This document shows positions 52,905-64,000 of a stretch of DNA of 64,000 bases, one piece after another; position 1 is the stretch's first letter, and each line of letters opens with the position of its first letter. Below the pieces are notes generated by a model. That model was given only the letters and a program-made list of their open reading frames with translations. It did no database searches and was not told the DNA's origin. The stretch lies in the NCBI GenBank assembly GCA_016841825.1, contig JAENYK010000001.1:62001-126000 (forward strand), written 5' to 3'. The stretch comes from Halothermothrix sp. (GTDB taxonomy: Bacteria > Bacillota > Halanaerobiia > DY22613). A program made the translations under genes and the position numbers.

Positions 52905-53396
52905 CTATATATAACAGAGTTCATAATATGCACATTTTTTACATATAGATTTCTTAATAATCTCTGGCGGTTGCTTTAATAACATAATTTTTTCAATTTT
53001 ATTCAGAATATCTTCTAACTTTTGTTCATCTTTTTCAGTCAAAAAAACTTTCTCTCTTTTTCTTAAAAGCGGATAATCCAAAATTCCTTTCTCTATAGCA
53101 ATACCTTTTTTCTTCAATAACCAGATATAATACTTTAATTGCCACTTAGATGCTTCCTCAATCTTTCTAGATTTCTTAACTTCATGGATAATTCTCCAAT
53201 CTTTTAAAAAATCTATATTAATATTTTCATCGATTAGAATATTTTTCTTTTCTCTTTTGTAAGATGTTTCATCTATTAATTTCCCCATGCTTACAAGATC
53301 ACTACTCTGCTCCATTGTCAGATCGTTAACAAAATACCATAACTTTCTGCTACATACAAAGTAATAATAGACCATAACACCAGTTACTTTTTTCAT
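52905..53396 (-). CDS. cas4: CRISPR-associated Cas4 nuclease
   Basis: 163 residues of the RecB-like exonuclease family. One cysteine lies near the N-terminus (YYFVCSRKLWYF), and the C-terminal CKKCAYYELC supplies the other three for an Fe-S cluster. The middle shows GKLIDE and EEASKWQLKYYIWLLKK, the QxxxY motif. Cas4 trims prespacers and helps select PAM. It lies between cas3 and cas1. Confidence 0.92.
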   Translation of the reverse strand: MKKVTGVMVYYYFVCSRKLWYFVNDLTMEQSSDLVSMGKLIDETSYKREKKNILIDENINIDFLKDWRIIHEVKKSRKIEEASKWQLKYYIWLLKKKGIAIEKGILDYPLLRKREKVFLTEKDEQKLEDILNKIEKIMLLKQPPEIIKKSICKKCAYYELCYI

Positions 53397-53417
53397 GTTT
53401 TTAACCTCTCAAAAATT

Positions 53418-57264
<3,847 letters not shown>

Positions 57265-57275
<11 letters not shown>

Positions 57276-58944
57276 TTTGTTCTCCTCCATTCTTTTTACC
57301 ATCATCTTTTCCTTCAATTAATCCAGACACAAAAGCGTAACCAATAGTTTTGTATTGCTCTTCATCCCTTAAAGCTTCCAGGAAAATACTCGGTACGGTC
57401 TTCTGAACATATAAATAACAGTTAAGAACGGTATCCATAAACATATTATTATTGCAGGTTTTCAAAGCATTAAGTAATCTATAAGCAATACCATTAAGCT
57501 TGTCTTTTGATCCTTTACCTTTATACTCTTCTCTAAGATAATACCCTGAGGCATTAGCCGATTTTATAATATCTTTCTCAGTTTTTTGCATATAACCCAT
57601 CCCTTCCATTATTCTCAAATTAATAATCATCACCTTAACAACTTGCGAAATACTAAATTTACAATCTTTGGACTTAGATAACTTAAAAATCAGAAGCTTA
57701 TGTATTAAAGTAAATAAGTTTTGATTATTTAAAACACGATCAATCACAAGTTCATAAATATTAAAGTATGTTTTGATTTCCAAAAATCCACCAGTAATTA
57801 TTTTATTCAAATCATCCTTCGATCTATGTATGATACTCAGCATAGGCCGAGATAATATATTAAACGAATATTTATTATCCTTAAGTTTAATAATCTGGAT
57901 ATCTGCAAGTTCATATTTTATAGTTTCATTTGATTGCTCATTAATAGCATTTATCAAACTCTTATAAGTAAGAAGTGAGTTAAATTCAGTTTCTTGTAAT
58001 ATTTCCATTCGTATTTTGTTATTTATTCTTTTTGAATTTTCGAAGGTAGAGTTATCATTAATATATATGCCCTTATCATACGTATAAGTGAAACCGGCAG
58101 GCACACACGAATAAACTAATTTGCATAGAGGGCATACGGCAACATCATTAGCAAAATTCCAGACATGAGATGATTTTTTTCCTACATCAAAGCCAAAATT
58201 GTTTAAAAAGCACAAATCATTCTTTAAATTGCTAATTGGTTTATCGCAGGTAAAACAATTATATTTAAATTTAGATTTGTTATTTTCTATATATTTAATT
58301 GCAGGTTTGATAAAATATTCTTTATAGTCAATATATAAATCTTTTTCCTCAGTTTTTGGATTTAAAAAACATATTCCATTCCAAGCGTTTTTTATTATAC
58401 TATAGATTACATTCTTTGCAGCAAGGTATTTTTTACTTTTTTCTTCATTACAAAATTTTATTATTATCTTTAACTTTTCAAAAGTAGCTTTTATATCTGG
58501 AAGCTTATCCTCAATAATCTCCTGCTTTTTTAAATTAATACTATCTAAGACTTTTACCTTTCTTATAATATCTAACTCACTATTAATCAAATCATATGCT
58601 GATTTATAACTGGCACTATTTAAATATTTTTTAACTACGTTTTTTAAATATGTATTTAGAGCTTCTAAATCTTTCTCTTGAAAAGATTGTAAATCATTAT
58701 TCTCATGTTGCCGAATTACTTCTTCATAAGAGACTATTTTGTACCAGGAAAGAGTTTTCTCATACTTATCTATAAAATAATTAAAATACTTTTCCTCAAA
58801 ATTTTCAAAAAGGTCAGTATCAAATTCAATACTTTGACCTTTTGATTCCACATAATCTCCAGCATTCTCTAAAATATTATACAATCCCACTAAGCCAGCA
58901 TTATATAACCAATCACTCATTTCTAATCTTATTTTTTCACCCAT
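57265..58944 (-). CDS. cas8: CRISPR-associated Cas8 (Cst1, CXXC-CXXC type)
   Basis: 559 residues. A central zinc-binding part has CFTCDKP (around 240) and VCPLCKLVYSC (around 280), the two C-x-x-C pairs that name the Cst1 family of type I-B (Tneap). It is the large Cascade subunit and recognises PAM. The gene starts 13 bp after cas6, with GGGAGGTG before ATG. The divergent sequence is normal for Cas8. Confidence 0.88.
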
Positions 58945-58957
58945 CTACTCACCTCCC

Positions 58958-59686
58958 TTAAACAATATCCAACATTCCAAAGCCACTGCTGCGTTTACTA
59001 CCTATTCCCGCCTTGTATAAATATTCTAAAATATATGGTTGCCCTTTAATTCTTATCCCTCCTACATTAGAGAGAACAACTATTCCATAATTTTTTACCT
59101 TCACTTCTTTATTGTTCTCTGCTATTTCGACACATATCTCTTCAAAATCTGGCAGTACTCTTTCCCCATATTGATTTTTTAACTGATATTGTAAATTATT
59201 CATGAAAATAGTCTGTCCAGTTTCGTTATTTAAGGAATGGTACCAGGTGGTTTTATTGTCTCCATGATGTTCCCTAACTACAATCGGACTCATTGTTTTA
59301 AATATTGCTTCATGACCATAAATTGGCTTCTCCTTAACTATATTTATATTTCCAATAGTGATAGTATTATTTTTAATCGAGTGTTGTTTGCCTTTGCTAC
59401 TCATGAAAGAATTAAAAAACATAATTCCATCCTCTGAACTATATGTAGAAAAATTCAGGATTATCTTCTTTTCTGGAATCATGATTTCTTCTCTTAAAAA
59501 TTTACAATCTCCCAGATACAATGCAAAAGTGAAGTTTTTAATCTGAGTTAAATTGTTGTTATATAATTTGTCGTAGTATTCTTGGTTATAAGAACTAAAG
59601 CAACTTTTTAGTATAGACATAATGATTCTGTTTTTGTCTTTAGGAACGATTTCATTTTCTAATAAAAGCTCTGTAGAAAATCTCAT
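58958..59686 (-). CDS. cas6: CRISPR-associated Cas6 pre-crRNA endonuclease
   Basis: 242 residues. A double RAMP fold is indicated by the start (RFSTELLLENEIVPKDKNR) and the C-terminal G-rich loop GIGSKRSSGFGMLDI. It cuts within the repeat to leave an 8-nt 5' handle. It is first in the cas operon, with GGGGGAGGTG before the ATG. Confidence 0.93.
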   Translation of the reverse strand: MRFSTELLLENEIVPKDKNRIIMSILKSCFSSYNQEYYDKLYNNNLTQIKNFTFALYLGDCKFLREEIMIPEKKIILNFSTYSSEDGIMFFNSFMSSKGKQHSIKNNTITIGNINIVKEKPIYGHEAIFKTMSPIVVREHHGDNKTTWYHSLNNETGQTIFMNNLQYQLKNQYGERVLPDFEEICVEIAENNKEVKVKNYGIVVLSNVGGIRIKGQPYILEYLYKAGIGSKRSSGFGMLDIV

Positions 59687-59764
59687 TAGCTCACCTCCCC
59701 CTAATGTTATTTAGTTCTGTCAATTTACGATAACGGTATATGTTAATAATACTCCTTTCATTTA

Positions 59765-59793
59765 ATAATATATTAAAATGGTAAATTAATCAA
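59765..59793 (-). promoter_or_regulatory. Candidate promoter of the cas operon
   Basis: TTGATT and TATTAT on the minus strand at 17-bp spacing, about 80 bp before cas6. The region is extremely A+T-rich, so chance matches are likely. The gap 59794-59966 holds nothing else recognisable. Confidence 0.4.
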
Positions 59794-59966
59794 CTATAAA
59801 AATCATTATAACTAAAATTTTAATAACTGTTTTTCCGATTAATTGTATGATAGGTAAAATAATACTTATAGTTATTTAATATACAGCATATATGTGGTTT
59901 TATGCAAATCAATATGAGTTTATCAACTGATATTTAGGAAAAATAATTTGTCCTTCCCTACCAACC

Positions 59967-60004
59967 AAAAAAAGACCCCCAATCGTCATCCCGATCGGAG
60001 GTCT
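59967..60004 (-). terminator. Terminator after yrzB
   Basis: A 13-bp stem (59973-59985 with 59992-60004, two wobble or mismatch positions) followed by seven T within nine bases on the minus strand. It ends the ruvX-yrzB transcript before the cas operon. Confidence 0.88.
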
Positions 60005-60021
60005 CGCTATCAACCTGTACT

Positions 60022-60327
60022 TTATTTCTCTTCCTCAAAATCATCCAGTTCATCCAATGCTTCCTGAACCCGTGTCAGTTCAGTTTCATCTTCAACAGCA
60101 GCCAGGTAAGAGTCACCTGTCTCTGGGTCTTCATCAACCCGTAAAGCTATGTACTCGCCCAGGCTTACTTCATCTTCATGACAGAGGATCAGATATTTTT
60201 TACCTGATACTTCCACATCCTCTTCAATGATAAATCTCTCCTTATTCCCTTCCTCATCTTCCAGAATCAAATATCCTTGTTCAGCATCTACACTGAATGT
60301 TCCGCCTGCATTGTTATCTGTCATCAT
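60022..60327 (-). CDS. yrzB: DUF1292 protein YrzB
   Basis: 101 residues, very acidic, DUF1292 fold: YLILEDEEGNKERFIIEEDVEVSGKKYLILCHED. Function is unknown. In many Firmicutes it sits directly between ruvX and mltG; here mltG lies about 11 kb away beyond the CRISPR-Cas locus. AGGAGTG precedes the ATG. Confidence 0.92.
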   Translation of the reverse strand: MMTDNNAGGTFSVDAEQGYLILEDEEGNKERFIIEEDVEVSGKKYLILCHEDEVSLGEYIALRVDEDPETGDSYLAAVEDETELTRVQEALDELDDFEEEK

Positions 60328-60336
60328 TATTCACTC

Positions 60337-60750
60337 CTATCTATAATATCTTTCCAGATAGCCCTGCAAAATAATCACAGCAGCTAATTTATCAATCACC
60401 TGCTTCCGCTTTTGCCGACTGATATCTCCTTTGATCAGAGTTCGTTCAGCCTCAGCGGTGGAAAGTCGTTCATCCCATGTCTCTATCGGTATTGACAGAC
60501 GATTCTTTAACTTTTCAACGAATTTTAAGGTCTCCTCTGCCCTGGGACCATAAGTCCCATTCATATTTCGCGGTAAGCCGACAACAATCCGCTCAACCTC
60601 CTCATCTTTGATGAGTTCATCCAATCGTTGAAAATCTTCTTTCCAACTGGTTCGTCTGATAACCTCTTTGCCCTGAGCGGTAATCTTTAAAGCATCACTT
60701 AAGGCAACCCCAATGGTTTTATCACCATAGTCTAAAGCCATTATTCTCAA
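60337..60750 (-). CDS. ruvX: Holliday junction resolvase-like RuvX (YqgF)
   Basis: 137 residues of the RNase-H-like YqgF family. MRIMALDYGDKTIGVALSD has the first catalytic Asp, RIVVGLPRNMNG the middle, and WDERLSTAEAER the second acidic site. It acts in 16S rRNA 5' maturation and perhaps Holliday junction cleavage. The start is TTG 60750, eight bases after GGGAG, one base past the previous stop. Confidence 0.94.
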   Translation of the reverse strand: MRIMALDYGDKTIGVALSDALKITAQGKEVIRRTSWKEDFQRLDELIKDEEVERIVVGLPRNMNGTYGPRAEETLKFVEKLKNRLSIPIETWDERLSTAEAERTLIKGDISRQKRKQVIDKLAAVIILQGYLERYYR

Positions 60751-60751
60751 A

Positions 60752-62335
60752 TTAGATACTCCCTTCCTCCGATTCTGTAGGGTTTCGGACTAACACCCGA
60801 ATGGCAAAAGTGAATTTGGGAATTCGCGTCTTGCCACCGGTAAGAATCTGAAAATATCTTATCTCGTTCATTTTACGCAAAAGTTGATCGGCATATTCAA
60901 CAGTCTGACCTTTTAACTTCTCAGTTATCTCCTCTGACCTGATCTGGGCCACCACCTGACCAACAGTTTTCAGCTTAACTTTAATCGTCTCATCTTCCTG
61001 AATAACTGCCTGCAACTCCGAAATCTGAATTCCAGAAGAATAGAGTTCATAAGACTCGGGCATCTCAGCTATATACAACTGCTCGGTAATCACTCGAAGA
61101 TCATCTTTCAACAATAGATAACCAGATGCCAGAATTTTGCCAGTCGCAGTAATCTCTTCAGCATCTTCATCCACAGAATGGTCTATCTTCACATCACCCA
61201 TCTCATATTGTAATGTGTCTTCCAATACCAGATAGTCAGATCCGATCTCTTTATCCCATTGAACCTTAATCGAGTTCTTCAATTCTTCTTCCAGTTTACT
61301 GATAACCCGATCTAAATCTGCCTGGGTCACCACAGGCTCTTCCCGATCTTTTCCATCACGAGTAGCTTCTGGGTTGCGTACCTGTAAGCCGTAATCTTTA
61401 CCGTCAAATTGAGTAATCCGACCACTGGAGACATTTCCTGCAGTGCCCGCTTCTAAGGCCACGATGTTCACTTCCGCTGTTCCAACAGTGGTTCCAACCA
61501 TCATCCCGGCAATCTCCTGAACCTGAACTTTGGGAACAGTTACTTCCTGTACGGTCTTAAACTTAACCCCAGTACCTGTCCGCAATACTGTGCCTGCCGG
61601 TACAGTGATCGCCTGATTGCCGGTATTGGCAAAAAGCACAACTCCTTCTGCCCTGGTAAACCCAATCTTTTTACTACCAGTTGTAGCCACTACAGCCTGA
61701 CCTTCCACATCAGAATTGAAAGTGATCAGAGGTATCTTCCGCTCATCCACCCTGACCTGTTCCAGATTATAGTCACAGATAACCTCTAACTCTCTCTCCC
61801 ACTTCCGTACAGATGGACTAACCTCCACAGTAACCAATGGAAATCCTATGTACACCCAGGCCAGTCCTGCCAATAACACAATCGCAAAGAGGGCAACCAC
61901 AATTCTCCTACCCCATCTGGCTTTGCGTCGTCTGGCACTTCTGGACATAGTAGGCGCCATCTCTGTCTCATCATATTCCACTGCACCTAACTCCGGAAGA
62001 AGCTCCTCAGTAGATAAAGATGTGACAATCGGTGATTCTATATCCGTTATCTGCTCATCATTCTTTAATGCATCCAGATCGGGATATAACTTCAAATCTG
62101 ACTCTAACACCAGACGAATTAGGCGCATCTCCTGTGAGACAAAGACCAGTTCCTTATCCCAGTCCTTTAAATATTTCTGTAATAGCTGAAGATTAATCTT
62201 ACTGTTAAAAACGTTAGAACGCTGATCTACTACAAGGGCCAGCTTCTCTGCTGATACTTGTTTCAATTCGGTGAGCAAACTATTGATATCTTCTTCTGGA
62301 TCAAGATAAAAGACCCGATACCCCCGTATATTCAT
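60752..62335 (-). CDS. Membrane protein with Baseplate-J-like domain
   Basis: 527 residues. A soluble N-terminal part (1-135) is followed by a basic stretch (RSARRRKARWGRR) and a single membrane helix (about 147-168). The C-terminal 350 residues contain a Baseplate_J-like fold (NTGNQAITVPAGTVLRTGTGVKF, LEAGTAGNVSSGRIT). The phage-derived fold is known in cell-envelope assemblies. It neighbours a PilM-like ATPase, suggesting a shared envelope apparatus. This is a guess. Confidence 0.82.
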   Translation of the reverse strand: MNIRGYRVFYLDPEEDINSLLTELKQVSAEKLALVVDQRSNVFNSKINLQLLQKYLKDWDKELVFVSQEMRLIRLVLESDLKLYPDLDALKNDEQITDIESPIVTSLSTEELLPELGAVEYDETEMAPTMSRSARRRKARWGRRIVVALFAIVLLAGLAWVYIGFPLVTVEVSPSVRKWERELEVICDYNLEQVRVDERKIPLITFNSDVEGQAVVATTGSKKIGFTRAEGVVLFANTGNQAITVPAGTVLRTGTGVKFKTVQEVTVPKVQVQEIAGMMVGTTVGTAEVNIVALEAGTAGNVSSGRITQFDGKDYGLQVRNPEATRDGKDREEPVVTQADLDRVISKLEEELKNSIKVQWDKEIGSDYLVLEDTLQYEMGDVKIDHSVDEDAEEITATGKILASGYLLLKDDLRVITEQLYIAEMPESYELYSSGIQISELQAVIQEDETIKVKLKTVGQVVAQIRSEEITEKLKGQTVEYADQLLRKMNEIRYFQILTGGKTRIPKFTFAIRVLVRNPTESEEGSI

Positions 62336-62379
62336 TATATCACTCCCCTAAGATTATGTTAAGTCTCAAAGGTAAATTT

Positions 62380-63618
62380 TTAAGCTAACCTTTGATCTAA
62401 CAGATTTTGGGTAGTCAAAAAAGCTGCCTGTAATGCTAAAGCCCGGGGAGTCACATTCTCTTCACCACTGACCAGATTATCTGGATCATTAATCCTATCG
62501 AGCTCCTCTGCTTTGAGCATATAAATATCTGGTTTTTTAAAGAAAGGCAGCCTTTCGTGAATCCGTTTCTCTTTAACTCCATCAATTAGACCTTTTAATG
62601 CACTTCCCCCACCACAGAAATAGATCCTGGGTGGTAACGCATTCCCTCTGGCCAATTCGGTTAATGCCATCTCCAGTCCATCAAACAATAGGTGTAGATC
62701 AGGAATAATCATATCTCTGATCTCTTTAGTCATATCTGGCGGCAGTTGGTTATGCGAATACCTTAACTTTAGCTCTTCTGCATCCCGTAAAGTTATATTC
62801 AACTCCCGGGCGATCTTTCTGGTAAAGGAACGACCACCAATGCCAACCATCATGGTTCCCTCAATTCCTCCATTTCTGATTAATGCTACATCCATAGTTC
62901 CGCCGCCGATATCAACGACGATAGCTCCAAACTCACATGCTTCATCTGTGAGAATACTGTTGGCAACTGCATAAGGTTCTGCAATCGTTCCCACCAGTTG
63001 ATAACCCAGACCTTCTACAACTGTAGCCAATGGTCCAACATTGACCAATGGGGCATATGTATTAAATAGACTTAATGAGATATTTTTCCCCTGAAATTGA
63101 TAAGGGTTAGATACCTTATATCCATCAATCTTCACTTCCACCAACGCTGTATTGACCAGTTCTATCTCCAGATTACTCACACCTGTTGATCTGATTAGCT
63201 CTTCTCGTCCCTGACGATATGCCAACTGTTGGGCTTTTTCAATTAGTATCTCCAGTTCTTTAATGCTTATACGTTCAGTTGGTTCTTTTCGCTCTTCATC
63301 AAGGGTTGTCATCACACCTTTGACAAATTCACCAGCTATCCCGACAATTGCATCAATAGGTTCATGGGGAGTCTCCTGCTGGGCCAGTTCTACCGCCTTA
63401 CGGGCTGTCTGCAAAACCCCCTGAATATTGGCAATCGCTCCTCCCATCATGTCACTATACCTCTGTTGTACCCTTCCATATCCAACAATATTACTCTCGC
63501 TGGCATTATATTCAACGATTACAGCCTTCATATATTCTGTACCTATATCTAAAGCCAGGCGATACTTGTAACCATTGGAATCCTGGATCTTAGTCTTCCT
63601 GCTAAATAAATTTAACAT
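62380..63618 (-). CDS. PilM/FtsA-like actin-fold ATPase
   Basis: 412 residues. LALDIGTEYMKAVIVEY is the phosphate-1 motif, VVDIGGGTMDVALIRNG phosphate-2 and IYFCGGGSALKGLIDGV the adenosine motif of the actin/FtsA superfamily. PilM-type proteins anchor type IV pilus or similar machines; FtsA itself would have a C-terminal amphipathic helix, not seen here. ATG 63618 follows GGGAGG by nine bases. Confidence 0.85.
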   Translation of the reverse strand: MLNLFSRKTKIQDSNGYKYRLALDIGTEYMKAVIVEYNASESNIVGYGRVQQRYSDMMGGAIANIQGVLQTARKAVELAQQETPHEPIDAIVGIAGEFVKGVMTTLDEERKEPTERISIKELEILIEKAQQLAYRQGREELIRSTGVSNLEIELVNTALVEVKIDGYKVSNPYQFQGKNISLSLFNTYAPLVNVGPLATVVEGLGYQLVGTIAEPYAVANSILTDEACEFGAIVVDIGGGTMDVALIRNGGIEGTMMVGIGGRSFTRKIARELNITLRDAEELKLRYSHNQLPPDMTKEIRDMIIPDLHLLFDGLEMALTELARGNALPPRIYFCGGGSALKGLIDGVKEKRIHERLPFFKKPDIYMLKAEELDRINDPDNLVSGEENVTPRALALQAAFLTTQNLLDQRLA

Positions 63619-63724
63619 TTTCTTATCCCTCCCTATCACCTTTCTTCTTTTACAATTTTCTCCAAAAGTTTAGAAAATCCTTTCTCCCACCGAAAATTTT
63701 TTCTGTTTTTTGAAAAAAATTTGC

Positions 63725-64000
63725 TTAAAACTGATCTGACTCAGCCTCTTTTAGAAACAGGTAAATTAACGGATGTACTGCAAAGAACAGTAAAGTCGCT
63801 GCAGCTACCACTCCAGAATCATTGACCATCATGGTAATCACACTTCCCAGAATAACTCCCATAAAACCCAGGGTGAAGTTGGGGTGGTCACTAATCAATG
63901 CCTGAAGGTATCCCTTTGGACGCTTGAAAAGCAGAGCCAGTACGGCAATGAAGGTCAAAAGCACCCTTGTCCAGATCGTCCACCGCAAAAGTTTCAGATT
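63725..64000 (-). CDS. C-terminal part of a multipass membrane protein (cut by right edge)
   Basis: The minus frame is open to the window edge, giving about 91 residues with three membrane segments (TRVLLTFIAVLALLF, LGFMGVILGSVITMMV, GVVAAATLLFFAVHPLIYLFL). A TTG at 63988 is not a credible start, because the frame continues beyond. VNDSGVVAAA is a distinctive sequence near the end of some large membrane-bound alkaline-phosphatase-superfamily proteins, but the identity cannot be settled from this piece. Confidence 0.75.
   Translation of the reverse strand, partial: NLKLLRWTIWTRVLLTFIAVLALLFKRPKGYLQALISDHPNFTLGFMGVILGSVITMMVNDSGVVAAATLLFFAVHPLIYLFLKEAESDQF

Overview
The window reads as chromosome of a low-GC, anaerobic, spore-forming Firmicute that probably has an outer membrane, most like the Halanaerobiales; the genus cannot be fixed from this sequence. 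Spore formation is shown by sigK and the cortex hydrolase sleB. A diderm envelope is suggested by a heptose-bisphosphate phosphatase (gmhB) and an 817-residue exported protein with a beta-barrel-type C-terminus ending in Phe. Most genes lie on the minus strand. No rRNA or tRNA gene was seen.

Layout. 1-8.7 kb: threonine aldolase (cut by the left edge), EamA transporter and Crp/Fnr regulator; feoB-feoA under a Fur-family gene; D-2-hydroxyacid dehydrogenase; stomatin/NfeD pair; AbrB-like regulator; cupin. 8.9-13.6 kb: the beta-barrel candidate, a decayed flavodoxin-family gene and a membrane-anchored protein with two thioredoxin folds. 13.8-30.7 kb: a purine salvage and degradation island (purine permease, adenine deaminase, flavin/Fe-S dehydrogenase, three-component molybdenum hydroxylase with its large subunit split into two ORFs, ssnA, 8-oxoguanine deaminase, glyA, ygeW-type carbamoyltransferase, ygeY, an XRE-cupin regulator and a threonine-synthase-like PLP enzyme). 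31-44.6 kb: miscellaneous genes, including a zinc-ribbon protein with a long leader, gmhB, an amidohydrolase, a GNAT protein, an MCP beside an orphan polyamine-type binding protein, an HD phosphohydrolase, a lipoprotein and sleB.

44.7-64 kb: sigK, then the conserved Firmicute block ruvX-yrzB / mltG-trmR-trhP. This block is interrupted between yrzB and mltG by a complete type I-B CRISPR-Cas locus: cas6-cas8-cas7-cas5-cas3-cas4-cas1-cas2, then a leader and an array of 41 repeats. The array is read on the minus strand, from the cas side toward mltG. Upstream of ruvX are a Baseplate-J-like membrane protein, a PilM/FtsA-like ATPase and the end of a multipass membrane protein.

How the genes work together. 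The purine island can import purine bases, deaminate adenine and 8-oxoguanine, and hydroxylate purine rings. YgeW, YgeY and the PLP enzyme would handle ring-opened carbamoyl and amino-acid products, and glyA links them to one-carbon metabolism. It resembles the E. coli ygeW-ygeY-ssnA-xdh cluster but has no recognisable ygeX or hyuA. The points most worth checking are the slippery G-run at the xdhA split, the PLP enzyme in the place of ygeX, the CRISPR locus sitting in a housekeeping block, and several structured untranslated regions.
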